From Schoenoplectus triqueter (lineage: Eukaryota > Streptophyta > Magnoliopsida > Poales > Cyperaceae), in assembly GCA_964058805.1 (NCBI GenBank), contig CAXKVV010001724.1, forward strand, positions 1-32,235: a DNA stretch of 32,235 nucleotides. The letters run 5' to 3'. This document shows, in pieces, positions 19,693-30,160 of this stretch. Made by a program: the position numbers and the translations under genes. Within the stretch, counting starts at the first letter, position 1. Every line of letters starts with the position of its first letter. The notes beneath the pieces were generated by a model. The model was not told the DNA's origin. It saw nothing but the letters and a program-made list of their open reading frames with translations, and ran no database searches.

Positions 19693-20998
19693 CTCTCCAG
19701 TGGCTAGACTTGAGACAGTGAGATTACTGCTGGCTGTAGCAGTGCAGTTGAAGAGAATAGTGTACCAATTTGATGTCAAGTCAGCCTTTCTCAATGGAGA
19801 GCTGAAGGAGGAAGTTTATGTGCAACAACTAAGAGATTTTGAGGTAAAAGGAAAAGAAAATTATGTGTATAAACTTTCAAAGGCCTTATATGGCCTGAAA
19901 CAAACACCAAGGGCATGGTTCAGCAAGATTAATGCATATTTCATTAGTTCTGGTTTTCAAAGGAGCAAAAGTGAGCCTAATTTGTATGTGAAAAGCAATA
20001 AAAAGAGAGAATTGTTGATAGTGTGTTTATATGTAGATGATATGATCTATATGGGCACAAATGAGAACATGGTAATCGAATTCAGAGCAAGCATGAAAAG
20101 AGAATTTGAGATGTCAGATTTGGGCATGATGAGATATTTTCTTGGCTTGGAGGTGGAGCAAGTAAATGGCAGCATCTCTATTTCTCAAAGGAAGTATGCA
20201 AAGGATCTACTCAAGAAGTTTGGAATGCATAATTGCAAGACAGCAACCACACCCATGAACATCAATGAGAAACTGACAAGAGAAGATGGTACTGGTTTCT
20301 GTGATGAATCCAAATTCAGAAGCTTAGTTGGAGGGCTAATTTACCTAACTCATACAAGACCAGACATATTGTATGCAGTGGGTGTAATATCAAGGTTCAT
20401 GCACAAGCCGACCAAACATCACTTGGGAATAGCTAAGAGGATACTGAGATACATAGCAAGCACTTTCAACTATGGAATCAAGTATGACAGTACCACTTTT
20501 ACTAATTTAGTTGGGGTACTGTGACAGTGACTGGGCAGGGTGTACTGAAGATAGAAGTAGTACATCAGGCCAGATCTTTCTTCTTGGAACAAGTGTAATC
20601 AGTTGGAGCTCAAAGAAATAAGCAACAATGGCACTTTCATCAGCAGAAGCTGAATACATAGCACTCAATTCAGCAGCTTGTCAAGCAGTATGGCTCAGAA
20701 AATTCTTGAAGATGTTGGACAAATGCAGCAACAACCCACTCCAATCTATTGTGACAATCAGTCAGCAATTTTCATGATAAAGAATCCAGTGTTTCATGGA
20801 AGGTCCAAGCATATTGACATTCGACTACGTTACATCAGAGATTTAGTTGCAGAGAAGACTGTAGAGATGAAGTTTGTGAGTTCAGAAAATCAGAAAGCAG
20901 ATATTCTGACAAAGGCTTTGCCACTTGGCAAATTCGAGAGCATGAGAAAGAAACTTGGAGTAATGGATTTCGGATCAAGGGGGAGTGTTGAGAACTGA
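19693..20998 (+). pseudogene. pol: element A pol, 3' part: reverse transcriptase and RNase H
   Basis: The reverse transcriptase frame interrupted at 9813 resumes here. The QFDVKSAFLNG block is at about 19767-19799, the KALYGLKQ block at about 19879-19902 and the YVDD active site at 20030-20041. RNase H follows with the CDSDWAG Asp at about 20523, the SSAEAEYIA Glu region at about 20640-20660 and the YCDN Asp at about 20753. An extra G near 20512-20516 shifts the frame and produces a stop at 20521-20523. A TAA at 20619-20621 and a further single-base shift near 20699 follow. The last frame (20678-20998) runs through the polypurine tract into the LTR, as is usual in copia elements. Confidence 0.92.
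20977..20985 (+). other. element A polypurine tract
   Basis: AAGGGGGAG lies directly before the 3' LTR. Confidence 0.88.
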
Positions 20999-21226
20999 TC
21001 CGAAAATAAAGTTCTATTTTTAGGAGTCTGGTATTAGAAATCAGAAATTGTATCAGTGCTATTAGTGGGTGTGTATGCGTGTAGTGGGAGGTTATTTTTA
21101 GAGAAGTTAATTATGTTTCCTTTATATGTGTATCAAGTCCTGCAATTGGGTATCATGTTGAATAGAAGAAGTTGTTCTTGAGTTTCCAGAAAAATTGTGC
21201 ATTGCTTTTTTGCAATTATTCTAACA
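20986..21226 (+). repeat. element A 3' LTR
   Basis: It is 241 bp, equal in length to 6839-7079 and differing at six positions. Confidence 0.95.
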
Positions 21227-21231
21227 ATAAC
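21227..21231. repeat. target-site duplication of element A (right copy)
   Basis: ATAAC is identical to 6834-6838. Confidence 0.93.
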
Positions 21232-21366
21232 ATCTGTTGGTGTTAAAACATAAGTTACGCAAGGGAAGAAATGCAGGAGATAATAACATATAATAAATGC
21301 TGCCATTTGGAATAAATTGTTCATGCTAAAATACTCTCATCATACTCCTAAATCTAAACCGTTCCA

Positions 21367-21881
21367 ATTTGGAAGGAGGTACTCACTCTTACTCAATTGG
21401 GTCAAACTTATAGAGCAGTGATTTTGGATAATGGTAAGAACACTGAATTTTGGCAAGACAGATGGGCTGAAGATTATACATTGGTGTCTCAATTTCACCA
21501 TCCGTTTCAATTGTGCCAGCAGTCACACATTTCATTATATGAGGTGGTGTTGTCTGGTGGACAAGTCCTATCCTTCTCTAGAACCTTGACAACGCTTTTA
21601 CTAGTAGAATTTAATGCACTTTGAAATTTGGTAAGCATTATTTCTCTCTCATGAGAGTGATCAGTTCCTTCGGAGATTGTCTGATTCTTCTGCTGATTTA
21701 TAATGATACCTTCTCATTCTTCTTAAAATAAAGTTGTTCATGTGGTTAATGATGCAAATATAAAATCTTAACTATGGATAACTTGATTAGAAGAGGGTGG
21801 AGGGGTGATACACAATGCACTATGTGCTCTGAACAAGAGTCAGTATCTCAGTTATTTTTATCTTGTCATATTGCCACGTAA
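21367..21881 (+). pseudogene. fragment of a LINE-type polyprotein C-terminus (zf-RVT region)
   Basis: From 21367 the frame reads IWKEVLTLTQ and continues with GKNTEFWQDRWAED, matching the W-K...G-(N/D)GK-x2-FW-x-D-x-W pattern that precedes the zf-RVT domain in plant non-LTR reverse transcriptase polyproteins. It stops at 21622-21624. A second block in another frame (about 21771-21881) reads MDNLIRRGW then CTMCSEQES and QLFLSCHIA, the Cys-X2-Cys...Cys-His pattern of zf-RVT. The reverse transcriptase domain and 5' part are absent. It is a decayed, 5'-truncated LINE copy, or possibly a host pseudogene derived from one. Confidence 0.72.
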
Positions 21882-21953
21882 ATTTGATTTTGAACGTGGC
21901 ATTGTTAGAATCATTTTTACACTTGGCATAATATGAGAAATGTCCTTAACTAT

Positions 21954-23073
21954 GTTAGAATCATTTTTTTTTGAATTTTTGCTAACAGTTTTTGTTAATA
22001 AACCGTTAGTAAAGGATTTTTATTTATTTATTTTAAATTTTTGCTATTTTTTTTGCTAATAAACCATTAGCAAAGATTTTTTTTTGCAAATTTAACTTTC
22101 TATACAGAAGAATATAAAACTAAGAACAATAAATTGTATAAAAATAGATGACAAATGATAAGTATCGTGTCATACATTATATTATTTTTTCAATAATTAA
22201 TATAAAAAAATATAATTATTCATATAATGAAAAAATATTTATGAACAATAAATCTTGATTACTCAATAATATGAAAACCTATACAATTTCTAAGAAAAAA
22301 ATTAAAATAAAAAACTGAACTAAAAACTTCAAATGCGTTTTTAGGGTGAAGACAATGTTTTTTGGCCCCAAAAATGGGAGAACAACAATAGTTGTTAAAC
22401 TTGTAGATCTCATCGTAAACTTTATGTGGCCATGTAGTACGTCTCAATCGGAGTTTCCTATCAAAAGTTATAGCCATTTGAAGTTGAGATGGTCGGATTT
22501 CGATTTTTTTCTTCTATCTGATCTCTTCTTTCTTTCTTCTTCCTATCTCTGTCTCTCATCTCTCTTTTTATATATGAAAATAGATGAAAAGGGGTTGGTA
22601 ATCTGTGGGATTTTTCTTTTCGAATTTTTATTTTTGGATCGTTGGATTGGGATAAATGAACGGTGAGATGGGCAATCCGTGGGAGCAAATGTTATTGGTG
22701 AGATGGGATATGTTAGATTTTTTTGCGCATGAACATTTGCTAAATGGTTATTTATTAAAAACGCTTTGCTAACGATTTTTTTATAAATAACTGTTAGCAA
22801 ATGTGAGTGCAAAATATTTACTAACGGTTATTTATGAAAAACCGTTAGCAAAGATTTTGCACTGGGATTTTGCTAACGTTTTTTTAATAAATAGCTATTA
22901 GCAAAGCTTTCTGACAAAAAAATTACACTTTTGACACGTTTTTTTAACGGTTTCTTCTTCAAAATCATTATAGAATAGTTAAACTTATTTTCTAAAATGT
23001 AACTATTACTAACGGTTTTCATGAAAAACTGTTAGTAAATGAGTGTTAGTAAAGTTCCCTTCTTTTTGTAGTG
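21954..23073. mobile_element. CACTA-like non-autonomous element, right end clear
   Basis: The right end, read on the minus strand, is CACTACAAAAAGAAGGG, a good match to plant CACTA termini. The interior has many direct and inverted copies of GCTAACGGTTTT / ACCGTTAGTAAA, concentrated in the first 120 bp and the last 330 bp, so the ends are related in inverted orientation. The left terminus is approximate: the bases after 21954 do not show CACTA. A CT-rich stretch at about 22500-22570 is the only other notable content. No transposase frame is present. It belongs to the same repeat family as 3330-3769. Confidence 0.6.
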
Positions 23074-23197
23074 TAGGTTCAGTATTGTCTTGGCTCCGTG
23101 AGAGTTAGAGATGAATTTTTTGCAAGTGGTGAGTCCAACGTCATAGTTGACTGTGTGTGGCATGGAAAGTCCTCAATTGAGATTGTTTGTAATAAGT

Positions 23198-23205
23198 GTT
23201 TTTCA
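23198..23205. repeat. 8-bp target duplication of the hAT-like element (left copy)
   Basis: GTTTTTCA is repeated exactly at 27679-27686, immediately outside the opposite terminus. Confidence 0.88.
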
Positions 23206-23793
23206 TAGGGCTGAAAACGAATCAAACACGAACGAACTAGTTTGTGTTCGAGTTTGATTTGAAATCTATTTCGAACTAGTTTGATTTAAAATAGATAGAC
23301 AGTTTTAAACTTAAATCATAGTTCAAAATTTGATTCGTTAAAAGTTCAAACTATTCGTTTTGATTCGTAAATAGTTCGAAATTAAATTACAAAATGATTA
23401 AATTTCATAGTTCATACCAGAATGACCGAATCAAATATAAAATATCATATAGTTCATACTTCATACCATACAAACAAACTTTGATAGAAATTCATACAAA
23501 TTTCATAGTTTATTCAACAAAATTAATAAATTTCATACTACTCAAACAATCAAATAATTAATAGTTTAATACCACTCAAACATACAACATAATGAAACAT
23601 CCAACATAACTAATACAAATTCAAACAACCAACACAATTAATACAAGTTCAAACCATCGAAACCGTCACTCAAACAGTTTAATAGTAGTTTATACTACTC
23701 AAATAACCAATATAATAAAAAGTTCATACAACAATAAATAAGTAACACAATTAATAGTTTAATATAAGTTCAAGTGTTAAATGGGAACAACCA

Positions 23794-23798
23794 AATTA
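23794..23798. repeat. target-site duplication of the solo LTR (left copy)
   Basis: AATTA is repeated at 25934-25938. Confidence 0.85.
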
Positions 23799-24452
23799 TG
23801 TTGGGATTCGGAATGCCCAAATCCCATTAATGCTCAAGCTGCGGAAAGACCGTAGAACAAAAAATTTTACTTCTACTTAAGTTAGGGATTAAAGTATGTC
23901 GGATAATAACCGAGAGTTACAGACATTTAATCCTTTACAAAAGACGGTAAAATATTATTTTACTTCTAACTTAAGCTTAGGGTTAAAGTGATGTGTCGGA
24001 TGATTACCGAGAGATACACACCTCTTTAAACCTTTATTGATCTACTCCATGATTGATTTCTAAAATATTAATCTACTTAACAATTAAATAGATTAACATA
24101 AGATGTTATACCTCGCTTCCAAATTTCAATTGGAATGAAAATCGGCTTGTCTCGGAGCACCAAACGTCTGATGCCTCTGTAGGTTATCCACCAGGACTGA
24201 CCAGAGAGCGGTTTATTTCTTTTGCCAGAAATACCGTAAACCGCGGTTTTTCGCAAAAACACTATTCACCCGAGAAAAAGACGAAATAGTACTATTCACG
24301 ACTCGCAGTAATTCTGTTTCACAAATGTGCAGAAATACCGCAACTTTCGTAAAAACACTATTCACCGATCCCGTGAATTCTGAAACAACCGTATACCGGG
24401 AGAGAGAAAGTAGAACTGATTTGGTGGAACTTTTTCTCTCACCCTACCCCTC

Positions 24453-24460
24453 TATTTATA
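24453..24460 (-). promoter_or_regulatory. TATA box of the solo LTR
   Basis: TATTTATA on the plus strand reads TATAAATA on the minus strand, at the same LTR position as 11251-11258. Confidence 0.65.
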
Positions 24461-24545
24461 GAAAAAATGGAATTGACAAATTACCAAAATGCCCTCGTGA
24501 ATAGTAAGGAGGTTTCAAAATGAAAAGACCAAAATACCCTTGAGG

Positions 24546-24639
24546 ATGATGTCATGGATGATGTCATATATGATGTCATGGATGATGTCATGGATGATGT
24601 CATATATGATGTCATGCATGATGTCATGCATGATGTCAT
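24546..24639 (-). repeat. 8-copy 12-bp array in the solo LTR
   Basis: ATGATGTCAT (ATGACATCAT on the minus strand) recurs eight times at 12-bp intervals from 24546. It is an expanded form of the 5-copy array in the B LTRs. The Met/Ser-rich open frame seen here (24540-24740) is a by-product of the array. Confidence 0.92.
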
Positions 24640-25933
24640 CTAAGGTCCAAATTTACAAGTTTGTCATTGGGCTTTTGGCCAAATTACCGAAATACCCTTG
24701 GGCTTTTGGATTTTGGGCTTTTCTGATTTTGGGCTTTTAATTATTAATTAAGGCTTTAATTATTAATGGGCTTTTGGCCCATAATTCAAATCCATAATTA
24801 ACATTTAAAATCCAAATCAAATATATATATAATTGTCATCTACAATTATATTTTTCTCGGTTGTTGTTTCGGCGAATTTATACGACGTGTCCAACACGTT
24901 ATAAATTCAATCTGATTTTTGCTTCTTGTCATCTCTATGACAAATATAATTATATCATATATAATTAATTATAACCATCTTATTATTAATTATAAACAAT
25001 TTATAATTAATCAATAAGATTCTCCGATTAACTCCTATACGGTGTGACCCGACAGGATCCGTGTTATGTTGGTAAATAGAGTTAAAACCCTTTTAACTTC
25101 TATAATCATAGGAGGCATCTGGCAGAATGCACTATGACCATCCAATTGCACAGATGATGATGTACTGTACAATATCATGATCCAGTAAACTATTTACTTG
25201 TGTTTAATTCTTTTGTCTCATAGCTATCAGATCAGTTTCAAGGTAGGTATGTGTCATCCTTGCAAACTTAATCTTTTCTTGATCCTGAGTAAAATATCAA
25301 ATATAATTACTCTTGTCATTATACTGCTAGCAGATAATCTTACTCTATCAAGGGGTCCAGTGATGCTATAACTCATATAGAAATATGAGGGACAATAGTA
25401 CTTTTGGCAAACCATCTCTTCCTCCGCATAAGTTATGTATACCGAAGAGCTACCTTTATAGCCACATTTTACGGATAACGTTTGGTAGAAATCACACACA
25501 TACATATCCTATGTAAGAAAGATGAATACCTCATACATTAGAATTTAATACTGAACGAAAACATTAATGACACGAACACAATTCCATTTAATGTTTCATT
25601 CGGGGTCTATCAAATACGATGTTCCTTGAACATCTATCTATGTGATTAAAATGACAACTCTTTGTCTATGGTCTGTAAAACTTGACCATCATTTAATCCA
25701 CATACTAACCTGATAACGGTTAATTAGTGTTCCTGCTAATTACCTTGGTTAGTGACTTTTAAGAGTATATTCTATATTATGAAGTTTCACAATTCCAGTC
25801 ATGAACTCGGAATGATTCATAAATTCAATAATACTCAAGGAAACAAAATATCGTTTAAATATTCAATTCATGAACAAAGCTTTATATAACAAATTTATCG
25901 TATTATTGACTTCAAGATTATTACAAACTAACA

Positions 25934-25938
25934 AATTA
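25934..25938. repeat. target-site duplication of the solo LTR (right copy)
   Basis: AATTA is identical to 23794-23798. Confidence 0.85.
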
Positions 25939-26835
25939 AACATTAAGCGACCCTAATTAGCAAGTAATAACCACTCAAACATCTTGAAAATCTTAAAATT
26001 TATATATGCTGTAACTTGTATTAGTAACACCCAAAATAACCTCATTTATTCACCCAAACAGTTAAATATCCCATTACAAACAGCCTCATTTTCAAACATA
26101 CCCATTACAAATAACCCCATTTATTCACCCAAAATAACCCATTAGTTTCAGCAAATGATGAATCAGCCTTTACCATTAGTACATTAAGGATTAGTGCATA
26201 CTTAGTGCTACAATGCTATCAAATTAGCAGCTATGCACCCCCCCCCCAAATATACCCCAATTTCAGACTGAAAAAAAATTCATGCATTCCTCTTTGAAGA
26301 AATGTAAATTTACTCTTTTCATCATGAACTAAATGCCAATCTTGAATTGCAATGTCGTCACAGAAAAACTAATTATGAATATACAACTCCCATAAGAGAA
26401 AATTAATTATGGTACTTAGCATATTACTTCACTCAACCTGCCTTGACTGTCAAAATCCTTGAGTCCATTTTAGTTCACCTTTTTCCTAACAATATTTTAC
26501 ATAAAGATACGATTATGATGCAACTTCTTCAACAACTTGCCAAATAAAAAAGAACAAGCATAAAGAAACATAAATGCTATTACAAAAGACAACATGATAA
26601 CATACCAGAAACCATGATAACACAAATTACAATATTCTCTCTTCTGCAACTAATATTAACACAAATTCGCCAATACAGAAACCATGATAACATACCAGGA
26701 AAATAAAACTAAGGTTCTTCACATCATGCGTAAAATTATTTGCAAAAGCAACAATAATATCACATTACCACGTCAGATGGATGCTCTGTTTACATGCGAA
26801 ATTAAACAAGTTTTACATATCTACCTTTTACAGAT

Positions 26836-26908
26836 CTTTGGCGATTGGCGGTGATTGGCGACCGGCGGCTGGCGGTGCTTGGCGACTGGCGGCTGGCGCT
26901 GCGCTATG
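26836..26908. repeat. GC-rich GGCG minisatellite-like stretch
   Basis: Repeated TTGGCG / CTGGCGGCTGGCG units stand out from the AT-rich surroundings. On the minus strand, this plus the purine/pyrimidine-rich sequence beside it resembles the 5' end of a plant transcript (CT-rich leader then GC-rich exon). It may be what remains of the hAT element's own gene start, but no transposase follows. Confidence 0.5.
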
Positions 26909-26961
26909 AGAGACGGGAGTTGGGACGGAGAAACAAAGAGAGGGAGAGAGATGATCGATTC

Positions 26962-26970
26962 GAGAATGAG
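26962..26970. repeat. 9-bp target duplication of the Mutator-like MITE (left copy)
   Basis: GAGAATGAG is repeated exactly at 27348-27356. Confidence 0.9.
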
Positions 26971-27347
26971 CAGTTTTTAGTAATAATATATTTTATTAAA
27001 TTAATATTATTAAAAATAATAGTGAGAAACGTAAAATTTTAAATATACGAATGGCAGTGCGCCACTGGCAGTGGCACGCTGTTTGAATTTACGAAACGCG
27101 CCACTGGCAGTGGCGCGTTTCCGTTTTTTTTTTTGAAACGCGCCACTGGCAGTGGCGCATTTACTTCTTATATATACAAAACGCGTGCAGGCGCAAGTGA
27201 GATGGAGGCGCTGCGCGACGTTTCATTATTTTTTTGAAACGTGCCACTGGCAGTGGCGCGCTGCCATTCGTAGATTTGAAATTTTACGGTTTTCACTCTT
27301 ATTTTTAACAATATTAATTTAATAATACTTATTAATAATAAAAACTG
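26971..27347. mobile_element. 377-bp Mutator-like MITE with long inverted repeats
   Basis: The ends are CAGTTTTTA... and the inverse of ...TAAAAACTG. The inverted arms (about 26971-27085 and 27235-27347) match over roughly 110 bp with moderate divergence. The 9-bp target duplication is the hallmark of the Mutator superfamily. The interior holds four copies of a 19-bp palindrome and no coding frame. It is inserted in the hAT-like element, so it post-dates that insertion. Confidence 0.88.
27059..27259. repeat. four copies of a 19-bp GC palindrome
   Basis: GCGCCACTGGCAGTGGCGC or a one- to two-base variant lies at 27059-27077, 27098-27116, 27140-27158 and 27241-27259. The arms GCGCCACT and AGTGGCGC are perfectly complementary around a GGC loop. 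In the second copy the pairing extends to 12 bp (27094-27120). Confidence 0.92.
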
Positions 27348-27356
27348 GAGAATGAG
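27348..27356. repeat. 9-bp target duplication of the Mutator-like MITE (right copy)
   Basis: GAGAATGAG is identical to 26962-26970. Confidence 0.9.
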
Positions 27357-27678
27357 AGACGGAGAAAAAAATAGGGTTTGGGGTTTGGGCGGCGACTATG
27401 CGAATGAGAGAGTTAATATACTTAGGACAACAGTCAGACACATCACTCAGCGATTAATCACAAAAGGATGGCTCACAAATACTCAAGATTCAAACTATAA
27501 TAGTTCGCGAACACCATTCGAACGAACTTATCACAGTTTGAGTTTGATTTGATATAATTTTGAATCAAACTATTTGATTTGAATTTAATTTCGAACTGAA
27601 ATCGAACGAACTTTTTTCAAACTTTTTTCGAATCAAACACAAACGAACTATGAACTTCGAATATTTCTTGCAGCCCTA

Positions 27679-27686
27679 GTTTTTCA
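27679..27686. repeat. 8-bp target duplication of the hAT-like element (right copy)
   Basis: GTTTTTCA is identical to 23198-23205. Confidence 0.88.
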
Positions 27687-28963
27687 ATTGATGTTGGGAT
27701 TATATTGGTTGATTGTGATAATATTGTATGTTGTGATGTTTTGGATTTGCTTAGGAGTTGATTTGTGATTATATTGCATTTGTAGGTAGAACATTTTTTT
27801 ATCATACTCTCTGGACGCACCCATATCCGTCTCTATGAAAATCATATCCTGACAGTCCATCTTTATATTTTCAATTGAACTTGGTTTTTCAAAGGTTCCA
27901 ATCAATATGCATTTAGTCGACAATAAAATCACTTGTATAGTCATATTGTACAGAAATAGCCATAAGCAAGTAGAAATTGATGTTTTTATCTAATATATAT
28001 ATTGCAAACATAATCTGTAAGCCAGTATTCATTACATTTAATAGTTTTGTTAATGGTATGATCTAGTTTTGGCTCGTGAACTATTAACAATTTATAAGGA
28101 TTCAGCATGAAATGAAGGAAGACACATTCAAAATTTCAAATAGAAATGTATTCATCATGAAAAAAAAAATTAGAAATGAAAATAACCTTTCCAATTTTGT
28201 TGTACAAATTAGCGCCGCAAAAAAAAAAGATTGGAGGGTGAGAGTAAAATCTGAGTTGTTCTGTAATCTTCCATTTTTGTCGATCTTCTTCCATCCGAGG
28301 GGAATTTGGAACTCGAAATATTTTGGTTGCCAAAATAAGGCGGCATCAAATTTTCATCGAGATTTACCTTATTGTTTATTAAATGAAATAACACTCGTAA
28401 TACAAGAAGAATTGATAAAATGCACATGCGGGCTCAACAAAATGCATTAAAATGATTCAAGAGAATTGAAAAGGACGAACCACAAAATAAAATTGAAGTA
28501 TTCCATAGTCTATTCATCCAGGTATCATTACATTATATGTGTAAGATTTACTTAATGTTATTATTTAGATAATTTTTAATTTTTAAGTATGTAATACCTG
28601 TCAAATCTTATTACATATAAAAGGCGCTACAAGCCCTAACATTTTTTCATGAATATTAAAAATTTAAAGACAAATAATTTACAACTTTTAATTTATGAAA
28701 ATCATGAACTCACTTTTATGACGGGTTTTGAAACTAATAATTTATTCAATTGTGTGATATTTAGAATTTCAAATTATGTGCGTCAAAAGAATTTCAAATT
28801 TCAAATTATGTGCATTAAAAGAATTTTAAATGTCACTATAATTTCAATATTTCAAAATAACAAAAATTAAATTCTTAAATTGAAACTTAAAAAAAATAGA
28901 AGTTATTCAGAATTTTAATTTGTATAAATTTAATCTTTTTGCTCAAAATTTTGGTTTATATCA
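27687..28963. other. AT-rich intergenic DNA, no gene supported
   Basis: A 112-codon frame on the plus strand (28112-28450) and shadows on the minus strand have no recognisable domain and are AT-driven. A short direct duplication (AATTTCAAATTATGTGC, about 28768-28820) is the only repeat noticed. Confidence 0.5.
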
Positions 28964-28965
28964 CT

Positions 28966-30160
28966 TAGGGGTGTCAATGGGTCGGGTCGGGTTATATTAC
29001 TTTATTATTTTTCTTGACCCGTCTCAATATATTCGGGTCAAAAAATCTTGACCCATAGCTGACCCGATCGGGTTATGGATCGACCCACCCCGACCCATGT
29101 AAAATAATTAAAAATTTATTATTTATTTTTATATTATTTTAAATAAGTAAAGAGTTAGACTCTGTTACTACGTGTAGTTAGTGATCAAATTTACTACAAA
29201 ATAAAAATATAGATATTAAATCAACTCCAAATCTTGATTTATGGATAAATTCCTTATATCAAAATATGATGGAATTAAAAAATATATATTCTTTTAAATT
29301 TTCTAAGTATTAGATTTGGATTTTAAAATGACCTAGAAAATATGTATCTCTACTCCTTATTAAACACGCATGTGTCATGATCCTGCAACGGTCTAGATTT
29401 TTTATTGAATTTTTAGAGCTAATATCACTCATCGGATTGAGTTATTCATCAAATAATATTACTATATCTATGATCATTTGTGTTGAAGTAAGAATTTTCT
29501 CTCAATTTTGTTTGTTACACAATGCTACATAATTTAGGAGTACAATTGCTCTATTTTGTTTACTTTTTTTCTTAGATTGTCATCAAGTATGAATTTTAAC
29601 TTTCCTCTCAATTTATATTTATTTTGCATTAATTATGTATTCATGATTAAAATTTATATTAATTACTAAATTATTTTTAGTTTTATTTCCTTATTTTCAC
29701 ATGAAGATATGAATTTTTATATTTTTGAAAATATCACCGTAGCAACAAACGATCAAGATACTAGTTATTTTATTATTATTATTGAATCATCTTAAAAAAA
29801 AAATCCAAAACTAATACTTAGAAAATTTAAAAAAATAGAGAAATTTTATATCCCATCATATTTTGATATAAAGAATTTATTATGATCCATAAATCAAGAT
29901 TTGAAAATGATTTACCTATATTTTTGAGTTCATAGTAAATTTGATTATTAATTTATAACTAATCTTAATTAGTGTATAATCAATATATATTTAATCTTTA
30001 ATTAGTACTAAATCATAAAATTATTTCAAAAAATATAATTAATCGGGTCAGATCTGATTGACCCGAACATGACCCTACCCAATTCGGATAAAAAAAATTA
30101 GACTCATACCCAACCCATTTATTTTCAGGCCATGTCGGATCAGATCGGGTTCAAATTTCA
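28966..30160. mobile_element. hAT-like remnant with GGGTCG subterminal repeats
   Basis: The left end TAGGGGTGTCAATGGGTCGG is followed by many GGGTC / GACCC copies (28977-29098). A second cluster of the same motifs in inverted arrangement occurs at about 30044-30150. This dense two-sided pattern is typical of plant hAT-type non-autonomous elements. The right terminus is not recognisable. TTATATCA occurs on both sides (28956-28963 and about 30185), but the DNA is AT-rich and the right end does not match the left, so this may be coincidence. The right coordinate is approximate. Confidence 0.5.
29184..29945. mobile_element. long-inverted-repeat (foldback/MITE-like) element
   Basis: The arms 29184-29330 and about 29788-29945 are inverted copies, sharing AAATCTTGATTTATGGAT, TTATATCAAAATATGATGG and AAATTTTCTAAGTATTAG with small indels. 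The central 450 bp (29331-29787) is AT-rich without a gene. The target duplication could not be defined. It lies between the two GGGTC clusters, so it is either nested in that remnant or is its inner inverted part. Confidence 0.65.

Larger units (their letters stand above)
6839..21226 (+). mobile_element. Ty1/copia retrotransposon A, full length but disrupted by element B
   Basis: The element has 241-bp LTRs, a Met-tRNA-type primer site, then gag, protease, integrase, reverse transcriptase and RNase H in the copia order, a polypurine tract and a 5-bp target duplication. Without the 9874-bp insertion of element B and its 5-bp duplication it would be 4509 bp, a normal size for small plant copia elements. 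Its LTRs differ at 6 of 241 positions by my count, so it is clearly older than B. The coding region is dead: several in-frame stops, at least three frameshifts and the B insertion inside reverse transcriptase. The exact copia lineage cannot be assigned without a tree. Confidence 0.95.
23799..25933 (-). mobile_element. solo LTR of the element B family, inverted
   Basis: This is the reverse complement of the B LTR along its whole length, with TGTTGGG...CTAACA ends and an AATTA duplication on each side. That is the footprint left when a full element is lost by LTR-LTR recombination. I see about 20 substitutions against the B LTRs (roughly 1 percent). The length difference (2135 versus 2098 bp) is essentially explained by three extra 12-bp units in the upstream array. 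The TATA box is conserved at 24453-24460 on the minus strand. Confidence 0.94.
23206..27678. mobile_element. non-autonomous hAT-like element containing two later insertions
   Basis: The left end begins TAGGGCTGAAAACGAATC and the right end, read on the minus strand, begins TAGGGCTGCAAGAAATATTC. Terminal repeats are therefore about 11 bp with one mismatch, and 8-bp target duplications flank the element. Both subterminal regions are crowded with CGAAC / GTTCG motifs (about 23220-23400 and 27500-27660), as is typical of hAT elements. No transposase frame is visible. Minus the solo LTR (2135+5 bp) and the Mutator-like MITE (377+9 bp), it would be 1947 bp. The stretches 23410-23798 and 25939-26820 are AT-rich with imperfect short duplications and no gene. 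Confidence 0.85.

Noticed and set aside
24540..24740. Met/Ser repeat protein frame
   Set aside because: It is a translation of the 12-bp LTR array in the solo LTR.
26845..27042. 65-codon frame starting MAVIGDRRLAVLGDW
   Set aside because: It comes from the GGCG minisatellite and runs into the Mutator-like MITE across its target duplication.
28112..28450. 112-codon frame on the plus strand
   Set aside because: The composition is AT-driven, no domain is recognisable and equally long frames overlap on the other strand.
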